A DNA stretch of 64,000 nt from the NCBI GenBank assembly GCA_905221605.1, contig CAJNDS010002807.1, positions 1 to 64,000 of the forward strand, written 5' to 3'. The stretch's first letter is position 1. Every line of letters starts with the position of its first letter. The notes under the pieces are model-generated. The model had not been told where the DNA came from and made no database searches. It saw only the letters and a program-made list of their open reading frames with translations. This document shows, piece by piece, positions 50,660-59,806 of this stretch. Position numbers and translations under genes: made by a program. This DNA is from Symbiodinium natans (Eukaryota > Sar > Dinophyceae > Suessiales > Symbiodiniaceae).

Positions 50660-50814
50660 AGAGCCCCAAGAAGCCGAAGTCAGCAGAGGAAGCCATCTAC
50701 GAAGTATACAAGCCCTTGGCGGAGTTGGAAGAACGCCTCTCGGCGAGTTGTCGGGGAGAGAGGGGGGAGATTGAGGGGTTGCGGGAGAGCTGGGGATTTG
50801 GACAGGAGTTCCTT
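50660..50814 (+). CDS. Exon candidate, charged coiled-coil type
   Basis: After TTTAAG the frame reads SPKKPKSAEEAIYEVYKPLA, ELEERLSASCRGERGEIEGL and RESWGFGQEFL. The heptad-like Glu/Leu pattern suggests a coiled coil. It ends CTT|GTGTAG in phase 0; without splicing it stops two codons later. The 71-base intron ends TCACTCCGCAG. Confidence 0.5.
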
Positions 50815-50885
50815 GTGTAGACGGGGTGACTTGCCTGTCTACGGGTGCCGGGCCTCGAGTTGTTGATCTGAATCTCACTCCGCAG

Positions 50886-50912
50886 AAGGACCAGAGCCCA
50901 TTTGGGATCGGG
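50886..50912 (+). CDS. 27-nt micro-exon candidate
   Basis: Nine phase-0 codons (KDQSPFGIG) lie between CTCCGCAG and GTTTAGGG. Joining both neighbours keeps frame. Confidence 0.45.
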
Positions 50913-50992
50913 GTTTAGGGCTTAGGGTTTAGGGTTTAGGATTTAGGGTTTAGGGTTTAGGGTTTGTGGGTGTTGGGCTTCGGGGTCTTCAG
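50913..50992 (+). other. 80-bp telomeric intron
   Basis: It begins GTTTAGGGCTTAGGGTTTAG and ends GGGGTCTTCAG. It is the shortest intron here made almost wholly of telomeric repeat. Confidence 0.5.
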
Positions 50993-51121
50993 CTGTGGAG
51001 CTCCCAAAACCAGCCAAAAGCATCCTCGCCAGGTTTGCAAGGCGGCTCCAGCACGGACCTCGCGAGCCGCCTCAGCGAGGCTTCCTTGCCCCGACATGTC
51101 GGAAGCCAAGTGTGTTTAGAG
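50993..51121 (+). CDS. Exon candidate after the 80-bp telomeric intron
   Basis: The frame LWSSQNQPKASSPGLQGGSS continues TDLASRLSEASLPRHVGSQ to a 13-bp sequence (AGTGTGTTTAGAG) that is repeated on the other side of the next TTTAGGG array. The true 3' end is not clear. Confidence 0.45.
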
Positions 51122-51199
51122 CTTAGGGTTCCCGGGTTTAGGGTTTAGGGTTTAGGGTTTAGGGTTTCGGGTTTCGGGTTTAGGGTTTAGGGTTTAGGG
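51122..51199. repeat. TTTAGGG array between 13-bp direct repeats
   Basis: About ten copies with TTTCGGG variants. AGTGTGTTTAGAG occurs at 51109-51121 and again at 51200-51212. Confidence 0.9.
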
Positions 51200-51212
51200 A
51201 GTGTGTTTAGAG

Positions 51213-51872
51213 AGGGTTTGGGGTATTTGGGGCAGCCGAGAATCCTGATGCTCTCTGAGCTCTGGCAAACAAGAGCCCCCAGATGCCCCGATAGTGAGCC
51301 GCTCCCCATTTTGCTGGCTTGGGTACATCGTTCAGGGGCATCAGAATACCATGGAATCCGTGCAGGCTCAGGTCTGAGTCTACGTTTGGGCTTTAAGTTT
51401 CGGGTCTTCAGGCTTTAGGGCTTCGGGCTTCGGGAAAAGGGAGAAGAATATGGGGTACACTCTGAGATGCTCCGCGCCAGGCGCTCGCGACCCGGAGTAA
51501 CCTGCAGCGGAAGGTGGAGAAAGCCTCCTGCCAGCAGGGCCGCGGATTGGAGTTGCTTTTGGGAGAGCTGGGGGCACTTTCCGCGGAAATCCGCAGAAGT
51601 CTACAGAACTCGCTAAACTGCTAAAAAAGGAGTCCAAGTGCTGTTGAACGAGATGCAAGTTCCAGGCCACGTGCAATACATCTTCTAACCTCAAATCACC
51701 TTGGCTCCGTTATTATTAGTATAAGGACACCAATAAGGTACCCCTGATTTCGGAAACCCCAAATCACCCTGGCCCAGGCTTTAGAAGGTCTCTGCGTGGT
51801 CGGGCGCTTCGTCGTTCAGAGCTCGACCGAAACCTCCGACTCTCGGCCAGCCTTTTAGAAGCCCGGAGCCCT
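51213..51872. other. No supported gene
   Basis: Degenerate TTTAGGG/TTCGGGC motifs at 51390-51434, otherwise short frames only. Confidence 0.35.
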
Positions 51873-51920
51873 AAATTTAGGGTTTAGGGTTTAGGGTTTA
51901 GGGTTTAGGGTTTAGGGCAC
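51873..51920. repeat. TTTAGGG array
   Basis: Six copies. Confidence 0.9.
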
Positions 51921-52049
51921 CCACCCAAATGAAGGTTCCGAACTTACCCCTAAATTTCGGGTTCCAAGTGTGGGCCCTTAGTTTGGGTCCCTGGCTAATA
52001 TAACCCTTATATACATGATACATAGTAAGGGCCCATACGGGTATGAACT

Positions 52050-52258
52050 TACCCTAAACCCTTCAAACCGTAACCCCCTGGACTACCCTAAGCCCTAAAC
52101 CCTAAATCCTAAACCCTAAACCCTAAAGCCTAAACCCTAAACCTAAACCCTGTACCCTAAACCCTGATCCCTAAACCCTCCCCCTAGACCCGAAACCCGA
52201 AGCCCTAAACCCGAAACCCGAAAACCCTGAACCCTAGACCCTAAGCCCTAAGCCCTAA
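52050..52258. repeat. CCCTAAA/CCCGAAA array
   Basis: Degenerate copies ending CCCTAACAG, a usable acceptor. Confidence 0.9.
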
Positions 52259-52261
52259 CAG

Positions 52262-52393
52262 CTTGGTTCTTTGCTGACGTGGCCGAAGCCGCGGAGACGA
52301 GGAGCGAGTGGCCCGAGCCCACCTGGTCGTCGAGAGGGGTCCGCAGCTGCTGCTGAACCGCGTGGTGCTGCTTCGGCGTTGGAGAGTTCGAGG
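52262..52393 (+). CDS. Exon candidate between telomeric arrays
   Basis: It lies between CCTAACAG and CGAGG|GTTTAGGG. More than one frame is open; the most protein-like includes GDEERVARAHLVVERGPQLL then LNRVVLLRRWRV. Frame choice is uncertain. Confidence 0.35.
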
Positions 52394-52460
52394 GTTTAGG
52401 GTTTAGGGTTCATATAGGGCTTTGGGTTTGGGGTTTAGGGTTTAGGGCTTAGGGTTAAGG
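52394..52460. repeat. TTTAGGG array
   Basis: About seven copies with an insertion TTCATATAGGGC. Confidence 0.85.
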
Positions 52461-53517
52461 AAGCAGGGCCCCTCGTTTCAAGCACTCTCGACATGCTTTC
52501 ATGATGTTTCATGAACAGCCTCAGCAAGATCCCATGTTGCTGGGCTTTTCCCAAGCGGAGGCTCTGCGTCCTTGTTGATGTTTGGTTGCCATTTTCAGAT
52601 GTGCCTTAACACACCTTGTGTGATCTGTGCCCCCACTGCCCAACATGGACCGAGATTGTTGTGGGCACTCATTCCGGGGGGCTGGCAGATGCTCCCCGAG
52701 CTGGCTACAATAGTGAGCGTGCCCCCTGTCCCAGGTCAGAGTCTACACTTTGCAAAATCGGAACCGTGCTCGCCAAGGAGGGAAGCGCGGGTTGTCAAGA
52801 AGCACCGGCACAGGTCAGCAGAGTCCGCGTCCATGTTTGACTGTTTTCCTGCCGTGGAGCTACGTGCGACATAGCTTCGCGAGCTTTTTCTCGGGGAGAG
52901 TTTTCTCGGCCTTGCTACCCAAATTCGGTACTTTTTCAGGTAACTTCCAGAGGGCTTCTCCATCGCTCCTGGCATGAAACGCTTGTACTCAATGCTGATT
53001 CACTCACACTCCTTGCAGGAATCAGAAATTGATGGCATACGGATCTAGGCCGATTACTTCCGCAAACGTTGTGAGCATGGACCCAAGGAAAAAACTCACA
53101 GGCGCCACAGGAGACAGGAAAAGGCACGAAAGCAAAGGCGCACAGGACCAAGAGTCGAGACAAAAACAATGAAGCCCCAAGCGAATGAATGGGATCGGCG
53201 CGCGAGTCCACTGCATCTGCCCCCCGCCACCTTTGGAAGAACGACAAGCTAAAGAACCCGAATTAGAATCCAAAGAGCCCACCTGTGCCCATCTTGAGTG
53301 GTTTCGTGGGTTAGCCTTCACACTTGGTGCGCGCATCATGCCAGCATGGCACACAGCTAAGCTGCTGCTTGGACACGGCGTCTGCAGGAGATGAAGTCTG
53401 GGTGGAGTTGCGACACTGCGTCCTCGACAGCGCGGTGATGGCCCTTAGAAGTGGCAGCCAGTTTCCCGGCTGAGTCGGCCTTCCGGCCCTTCAATTATAA
53501 ATGCAATGTAATCAGGC
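52461..53517. other. No supported gene
   Basis: Overlapping short frames on both strands, none with a domain. Confidence 0.35.
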
Positions 53518-53575
53518 CATAAACCCTAAACCCTAAACCCTGTAACCCTAAACCCTATCAACCTAAAACCTAGAC
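53518..53575. repeat. CCCTAAA array ending CCTAG
   Basis: Six copies. The segment to 53690 that follows is bounded on the right by a TTTAGGG array but has no convincing frame. Confidence 0.85.
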
Positions 53576-53692
53576 CCCTGCAACAGCTTTAGTTCCCCCC
53601 AGGCCGCGACAAATCGTTTAGGGGATGCAGAGGGGCTCCGCCCCATCACTGCTTTTTGGCGAGAGGAATCCTGGTGAAAACTAGGAGGTGGG

Positions 53693-53756
53693 TTTAAGGT
53701 CTAGGGTCTAGGGTTTAGGGTTAAGGGTTCAGGGTTTAGGGTTTAGGGTTTAGGGC
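53693..53756. repeat. TTTAGGG array
   Basis: Eight copies with variants. Confidence 0.9.
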
Positions 53757-53862
53757 CGCTGCCAAGGACGCCGGAGCAGCTGCTGGGCTACTGCTGCCTG
53801 TTCGGCCGTGTTCTTCGCGCCGAGCGGGCCTTGGACTCCGCGATGCATTACTCTTTGTGAAT
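53757..53862 (+). CDS. Exon candidate between two TTTAGGG arrays
   Basis: One frame reads LPRTPEQLLGYCCLFGRVLR then AERALDSAMHYSL and stops at TGA. A second frame is open too. Confidence 0.3.
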
Positions 53863-53870
53863 CTCTGAGG

Positions 53871-53908
53871 GTTTAGGGTTTAGGGTTTAGGGTTTAGGGT
53901 TTAGGGTT
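53871..53908. repeat. TTTAGGG array
   Basis: Five copies. Confidence 0.95.
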
Positions 53909-55101
53909 CCCCACCTCCCCCCCACATCACCCTCTTGGAGGTTCATGGGAAGTTAGAAGTAGGGTTATACGTACCCTAAATAGGGTGCCATAGCTAGCCA
54001 TAGTTATAATCCGACTTCTAATGACCCATGAACCTCCAAGCTCCCCTTACCCACCTCCACCTCTCCCACCTCCGCCTCGGTCCCCAGCGTTTTTGGGGCC
54101 GGGCGATTTGATGCTCCGGGTGGGGGGGGGAGGGGGCTGGGTACTGGAATCGCGGTGTCTGCTTAAGGTTCCAAGCTTTTCTTTTGCTCACCTCTGCGTT
54201 CTTGTGTGCTGCTGAGGAGCAGGTGCCGGCACGCACAGACTATTTGTGCAAGCAATCGCAGATTCAGTGGCAGTGGCTTGTCCGAACATCATATCGAATG
54301 TTCTTGGCCGAAGTTTGAGGCATCTGCCAACGTTGTTCTCCGAGTTGGTGGTTTTAGGGGTTGAGGGTTTCGGGCTTAGGCTTCAGGCACGTAAAGCCTG
54401 CACACACAGCCCCGGCGGGTCTTTTGTGTTGTTTTCAGCAGTCAATGTGCCGACGTGAGCGACAAAATCAGGCGTGGGCGGCTCGTCTTCATCCCCTTCT
54501 CTCAAGAGGTGCCGGTTCTCCAGGCCGCTTGTACGGTTTCGGTTCTCGGGGTTTAGGGTCGAAAAGGGTCCCCTGTAAGGGCCCATACGAACTACACTAA
54601 GACCCGAATTGCGGTGTAGCTTTTCGAGGTTTAAGGTCGAGGGTTCAGGTTTCAGGGATTAGGGATTGAAGTACAAGGTGTTGATTGAGGTTGGCTTCTC
54701 GTTCGAGGGCATGTTCCAAGCAGCCAGGCTTTGCTTCCTGGAAGTTGTACCTGTAGACAACCCTGAATCCCTAAACTTCCGGAGGTGACCCGGGGGGAGC
54801 AAGAGTTTCCGCGAATCTGTCTTTGCAAGCAGGTCGAAACTGACAGCCAGCAGCAACTTCCACTGGACCGAGTTTTTCGTTTAAGGATTGCACCTTGGCG
54901 CCACTTTCGAGTGAGGAGTGACCCCCAAACCCTGAATCCTAAGCCTAGGCCAGCTTGGTTTCAGAATCTAGAGCAAACTTGCCCGTTGCACGGCACAGGG
55001 TTGCAAAGGTCCCGAAAGTTTGGCACGAGGTCGACTGGCCAGTGACGTCTCTGCGGCCGAAAGCACAGAGCCTTGGAACTGCCGAGTGTAACATGCACTG
55101 C
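53909..55101. other. No supported gene; small inverted repeat at its start
   Basis: At 53930-54045 GGAGGTTCATGGG and CCCATGAACCTCC flank about 85 bases (TTAGAAGT against ACTTCTAA inside), a MITE-like fold-back. The remainder has only short frames. Confidence 0.45.
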
Positions 55102-55198
55102 TTGGGACGTTCCCCGTGATACTAACAGTCCTTAGTAGGTTGTATGATAGGGGGTGCCATAATCCCTACTAAGGACTGTTCGTGTAAGGGAGAACAGC
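55102..55198. mobile_element. MITE-like element A, copy 4
   Basis: TTGGGACGTTCCCCGTGATA with AACAGTCCTTAGTAGG pairs with CCTACTAAGGACTGTT and CGTGTAAGGGAGAAC. Confidence 0.8.
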
Positions 55199-55290
55199 CG
55201 AATGCGGTGCAGTCAAGAATGCCCGGCTGCCATGGACTGCTGAGCTGTGCTGAGGATTGTGGACTCCTTCCGACATCCTGGGGGTTGCAG

Positions 55291-55384
55291 GGATAGCCCG
55301 GAGAGCATCGTGAGGCTCTTCTGCCAGGACCCGGTTGCTGCTTTGCTGCTCGCAGTGGCGTTCGGATGGTTGGCACCGAACAGT
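55291..55384 (+). CDS. Exon candidate, hydrophobic
   Basis: After GGGGGTTGCAG the frame reads DSPESIVRLFCQDPVAALLL then AVAFGWLAPNS, ending at a GTGAGG donor. No neighbouring exon was assigned. Confidence 0.35.
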
Positions 55385-55639
55385 GTGAGGACCTGGAGCA
55401 TGCGCTGCCGGAGAAGGTGGGGACAATTGCGTTGAGTAGCGGCTTGCCTGTAGCTGCTCCCAACCCTAAACCCCAAACCCTGCCGCCCAAAAAACTGTGA
55501 ACCCTCTGAGCCTTACGCCCTCTAACCGTCATAAACTCCAAGGCCCTCAAGTCTTCTAAGTCCAAATAAGTTGTGTGGGTCACCAATATCGGCCTTGGGC
55601 CTTTCTAGGAGAACACAGAAAGCCCGTATAAACAAAAAC

Positions 55640-55765
55640 AAGTGTATATATATATATATGTTTATATAATATGTTTATATGTATATATGTATATATGTAT
55701 ATATGTATATATGTATATATGTATATATGTATATATGTATATATGTATATATATATATATATTAT
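55640..55765. repeat. (TATATG)n microsatellite
   Basis: About 14 GTATATAT units in an (AT)n context. Similar (AT)n tracts lie at 30108-30150, 34917-34998, 47944-48010 and 48567-48645. Confidence 0.95.
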
Positions 55766-55941
55766 ACACATATCTGTCAAAGGACCAATTTTAGGGCCCA
55801 GATCCCGAGGTCCAGACCCCAAACCCCAGAAGCCGCCCGAACCCTTTTTGTCCAGCGTGCCTGCCAGCCTGCCGCCGCAGCATCGCGCCCGCCCCGCAGC
55901 GTCCAGGAGACCTTGGGGAGAGGGAAGTAGGATTTCGACTG

Positions 55942-55985
55942 GGTTTAGGGTTTAGGGTTTAGGGTTTAGGGTTTAGGGTTTAGGG
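55942..55985. repeat. TTTAGGG array
   Basis: Six copies. The following 750 bases to 56740 hold no supported gene. Confidence 0.95.
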
Positions 55986-56740
55986 TGGCTATCTCGACCA
56001 TCCCACTCATGGATGGCACAAGAGGCAACGCCCAATGGTGCCATGAAGCTGGGGGGTGACCTGACTGTGACAGGAGGAGCGGCGAGACCTTTCAAATTCA
56101 GAAGTCTTCTCTATAGGCCCGTTGGTTCTCAACTGCACGCCCTGCATCTGGATGCCAGAGTTGAGAGTGCTTTGCCTTTCCCTGAGCAGATTCAGCGGGG
56201 GCAGATATGATAGATGATGCGCTCGAATTCGATGAGCAGCAGGGAGTTCCTTGGTGCAGACTGCGCAGATCGTGTGATGAGAGCTGAGTAGGGCAGGGCA
56301 GGCGGAGTATTGTGAGACCAGGTAGTCCGAGTGCACATTGCGGATGTGGCGGCCTTTGTGAAGTCTGGCAGTCCGGTGGACAGAGAGGCTGCTTACATGG
56401 GTTGCAGCTTGGCATGACTCATGGGGGTTCTAGAGAACCAGAATTCCTTTACGGTCCTTTTTGGGGGGTGTTTTTACCGGGATTCTACAGATGGAATAGG
56501 GACCCTCGTTGTTTCGGAGTCCCATCAGTTTTGGTTAGGAATCAAGGGGAGTGTGTTGGACACAGTGAAGGCAGCATCTACCTCCGCAATCATTGTGACA
56601 CAGTTCAGCTTCTTGGAAGAAACTGTCAGCCTAGCCATTTTTTTTCGTGGGTAGCAAGCAGGTCGTGACAAAAGTTCGGGCGTGGACCCTCGTGCAGCGA
56701 AGATCTTAGCAGGAATTCGCTGTTTTTTGAGTGGAAGTCC

Positions 56741-56840
56741 TAAACCCTAAGCCCTGCACCCCAAACCCTAAACCCTAAACCCTAAACCCTAAACCCTAAA
56801 CCCTAAACCCTAAACCCCAAACCCTGAAAACCCTGAAAAC
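56741..56840. repeat. CCCTAAA array
   Basis: Ten or more copies, ending in CCCTGAAAA and CCCGAG. Confidence 0.95.
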
Positions 56841-56845
56841 CCGAG

Positions 56846-56908
56846 GTGGTGCCGACCGATGCTGCCCGAGAACATCACGGAAGCGGCCTGCCTGGCCAAG
56901 GGCCAGAG
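56846..56908 (+). CDS. Exon interrupted by telomeric DNA, part 1
   Basis: After AAACCCGAG the frame reads WCRPMLPENITEAACLAKGQ and ends CCAGAG|GC. The next part starts in the matching phase after removal of 56909-57160. Confidence 0.5.
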
Positions 56909-57160
56909 GCGCCCTAAACCCTAAACCCTAAACCCTAAACCCTAAACCCTAAACCCTGAACCCTGAACCCTAAACCCTAAACCCTAAACCCTAAACCCTG
57001 AACCCTGAACCCTGAAACCCTGAACCCTGAACCCTGAACCCTGAAACCCTGAACCCTGAACCCTGAACCCTGAACCCTAAACCCTAAACCCTAAACCCTA
57101 AACCCTAAACCCTACACTCTAAACCCTAAACCCTAAAACCCTAAAACCCTAAACCCAGAG
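56909..57160 (+). other. CCCTAAA insertion, GC-AG intron candidate, 12-bp direct repeat
   Basis: CCAGAGGCGCCC stands at 56903-56914 and again at 57155-57166. Between them are about 240 bases of CCCTAAA and CCCTGAA copies. Cutting as GCGCCC...CCAGAG restores one unbroken frame. Confidence 0.6.
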
Positions 57161-57198
57161 GCGCCCAGCGCTGACCTTCGAGTTCAAGATGAACCGAG
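57161..57198 (+). CDS. Exon interrupted by telomeric DNA, part 2
   Basis: The frame continues RRPALTFEFKMNRG to CCGAG|GC. Confidence 0.5.
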
Positions 57199-57363
57199 GC
57201 CACGGGGTTTAGGGGTTTAGGGGTTCAGGGTTTAGGGTTTAGGGTTCAGGGTTTAGGGTTCAGGGTTTAGGGTTCAGGGTTTAAGGCTTAGGGTTTAGGG
57301 TTCAGGGTTTAGGGTTTCGGGTTTAGGGTTTAGGGTTTTCCAAAGGGATCAAGATGAACCGAG
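57199..57363 (+). other. TTTAGGG insertion, GC-AG intron candidate, 17-bp direct repeat
   Basis: TCAAGATGAACCGAGGC stands at 57184-57200 and again at 57349-57365, around a TTTAGGG/TTCAGGG array (57208-57340). Cutting as GCCACGGG...ACCGAG keeps frame. Confidence 0.6.
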
Positions 57364-57566
57364 GCAGGGCCTCCTGTTTCCCAAAGGGTCCCTCTGGGCA
57401 TTTCCCAAAACAGGGGGTACCCTTTTTATTCCATTTAAGAATAGAATCCCCTGAAAGGGACCCCCTTTTCAAAAGGGCACCCCTATTTTCGGAAGCCATA
57501 TACAGCAGAAACTTGGGCTTTGCGCTCCTATGTAGTAGCTTTAGGGCCCAACTATGTATTACATAG
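57364..57566 (+). CDS. Exon interrupted by telomeric DNA, part 3
   Basis: The frame goes on RASCFPKGPSGHFPKQG and stays open to TAA at 57564-57566. Only the first 20 or so codons are likely coding, because a small fold-back repeat (GGGGGTACCC, AGGGACCCCC) covers 57410-57490. Confidence 0.35.
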
Positions 57567-57782
57567 GGACATGGACCCTGAGGGTTTGCGAGAGGAGAGA
57601 GAAGTGGGGTTTACGACAATAAGGGACTCATAATGAACCCCAATAAGGGATCCCCCTAGTATCGTAAAGCCCCCAAGTAGAGAGCACCAAGAGAGAGGTC
57701 GGGAGCACCAAGAGCATCCCGTCAAGCGCCCGTACTTGGGCGTTTGTGAGGCAGATGGCGGGCTGGCGAGGTAAGCTTCCAG

Positions 57783-58062
57783 CAGTTCTTCCGCTCCACC
57801 GTGCAGCTTCGAGAGGCCATGTCCTTCGAGGAGGCAGCGCAGGTCCTCCGGGAGGATGCGGCGCCCGGAGGACCTGGAGCTCCGTTTTCTGCTCACAGGG
57901 CGTAAGAACTTCGGCGGAACCCGGTGCTTCCACGTGCTGCGTGCAGGAGTCCGTGGGGCCATGCAAGCGCTGTGGGATGTGACCAAGAAAGCCATGACGC
58001 AACGCCTGCAGACAGACGAGGCGCAACCGGCAGATGCCGCAGAGTCCCAAACTGAGTCCTGA
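57783..58062 (+). CDS. C-terminal exon candidate in two frames
   Basis: After GTAAGCTTCCAG the frame reads FFRSTVQLREAMSFEEAAQV. From about 57855 the coding character is one base out of register: RRPEDLELRFLLTGRKNFGG, TRCFHVLRAGVRGAMQALWD, and an acidic tail to TGA at 58060-58062. A one-base error, mutation or tiny intron could explain the shift. A long minus-strand frame across it is treated as a shadow. Confidence 0.4.
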
Positions 58063-58722
58063 TCACGAGACCAATCGGTGAGGCCTACGCCCTGAGATGC
58101 CCGTGGCTGCAGGACACCGGCGAGGCAGATTGCCTGCCAGTTTTGCCGTCGGGTGTTGCTGCAAAAAGCCGAGCCCCTGCATGCCTCAAAAGAGGCATCG
58201 AATGCGCGCCGGCTGGTGGAGTTTTGGATGACGCAGGCCCATTGCACGAGTTGAGACCTGTTGCACCAGCCTGGATAGCTGGTTTACCTGAATCTGATAA
58301 TGCACCGGCTTCATGAACGGTGCCCTTCTTCACGGAATCCAAGACATCGCCAGTTTTGTCGTGTCTTGTTCCTGCCATCATGCAGTTCATCGCTTTTTGG
58401 GTTCGAAGTGCAGATGCAAGTGGGGTGCGGAGATGTTGACGGTGAGATGGCAAGCTTCTCCTGCAGCAGGTGAACGAGTGCAGCGGCCGCTTGATTTCTG
58501 CACGTCGCACGAGACTCGGCAGCTTCATAGGTGATAGAGGCTCCAGTTGTTTCATGTCAGCTCCCGAATTTTCAGTTTCTGATGTAATTCAAGGGTATCG
58601 CCGTCTGACCGAGAGTCAGGCACCGAAGGGAAGACGAATTCAACAACCGGCAGCAGCATCACTGGATTGCCTGAGAGTTTGAGGCCCAGAGCCTGCCACA
58701 TTTTTTGAAGCCCTCCCCCCCC
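58063..58722. other. No supported gene
   Basis: Several short frames on both strands, no domain. Confidence 0.35.
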
Positions 58723-58848
58723 CTCTAAACCCTAAGCCCTAAGCCCTAAACCCTAAACCCTAAGCCCTAAGCCCTAAACCCTAAGCCCTAAACCCTAAAC
58801 CCTAAGCCCTAAACCCTAAACCCTAAGCCCTAAACCCTAAACCCTAAG
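58723..58848. repeat. CCCTAAA/CCCTAAG array
   Basis: About 17 copies in which CCCTAAG alternates with CCCTAAA. Confidence 0.95.
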
Positions 58849-59539
58849 GAGCCCCCACATTTCCCCCTGGATCTTTAAAAACTGAATGATGTCCATGTAC
58901 ATGTACCCACATAGTATATACTTGGGCCCTAAAGCTACTAAATGGGAACCCCATTAAGCCCCAAGTATATCCTACATAGGTACATGTACTAGATGCCTGT
59001 GTACTGGCAACTGTTAAAGTTCTAAGACCCTTATCCAAAACGGCCGCCGACAAGATCCCAGGAGTGTCCTGCAGTGCCTTCACTGCTTTCCATGCCCAGC
59101 CCCTCGCCTCGAAAGTGCGGACGCGGACTTAGGGTCTTTCTTGGTTTAGCTGGTGGGGTTGAGGGTTTGGGGTTTAAGGTTTACTTAAAGGTTCATGGTA
59201 CGTAGTAGGTAATTATAACTGTACTTTTAACCCACTTATAAGCCCCTTAAGTGCCCTAATGTAGGGCTTAGAGTTTGGGGTTCGGGTTTGAGGGGGTTTA
59301 GGGGTTGAGGGTCATCTGGGCGGGTGTAGTGTTCAGCTCCCCGACCAAGGATGGCAACCACTTCTCCAGGCCGAAACTCAGTTGCCTAGCCTGATGATCA
59401 GTGATACTGTAGTTGATTCTAGAGCCGTGGTCTCTGCAACCTTTCGGATTGATTACAGTTCGTTCTGCCTCAGGAGCATGGTGGCTGTCCGCACTTAGGT
59501 CTGCTGAAGTCTTGGCATGGAATGGGTCAGCCTGATCTC
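58849..59539. other. No supported gene
   Basis: A palindromic patch at 58905-58990 (CATGTACATGTACCCACATA against TACATAGGTACATG) and weak TTTAGGG motifs at 59160 and 59290. Confidence 0.4.
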
Positions 59540-59672
59540 AACCCTAAACCCTAAACCCTAAAGCCTAAACCCTAAACCCTAAACCCTGAACCCTGAACCC
59601 TAAACCCTAAACCCTAAACCCTAAACCCTAAACCCTGAACCCTGAACCCTGAACCCTGAAACCCTAAACCCT
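59540..59672. repeat. CCCTAAA/CCCTGAA array
   Basis: It contains about 19 copies. Confidence 0.95.
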
Positions 59673-59691
59673 AAGCGAATATTCTTGGCAG

Positions 59692-59762
59692 GCTCTCGAT
59701 GCTCTGTCGGGATGCCACCTTCCGAGCTCTTCAGAGAGAGGGACATGAGGCTTGGAAGGCAG
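59692..59762 (+). CDS. Exon candidate with canonical splice sites
   Basis: Between TTCTTGGCAG and GGCAG|GTAGGGGG the frame reads LSMLCRDATFRALQREGHEA and WKA. A CCCTAAA array lies to the left and a TTTAGGG array (59766-59806) to the right. Confidence 0.45.
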
Positions 59763-59765
59763 GTA

Positions 59766-59806
59766 GGGGGTTTAGGGTTTAGGGTTTAGGGTTTAGGGTT
59801 TAGGGT
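59766..59806. repeat. TTTAGGG array
   Basis: Five to six copies. Confidence 0.95.

Noticed and set aside
57552-58247. 231-codon minus-strand frame
   Set aside because: It overlaps a more protein-like plus exon and includes repeat-derived sequence.
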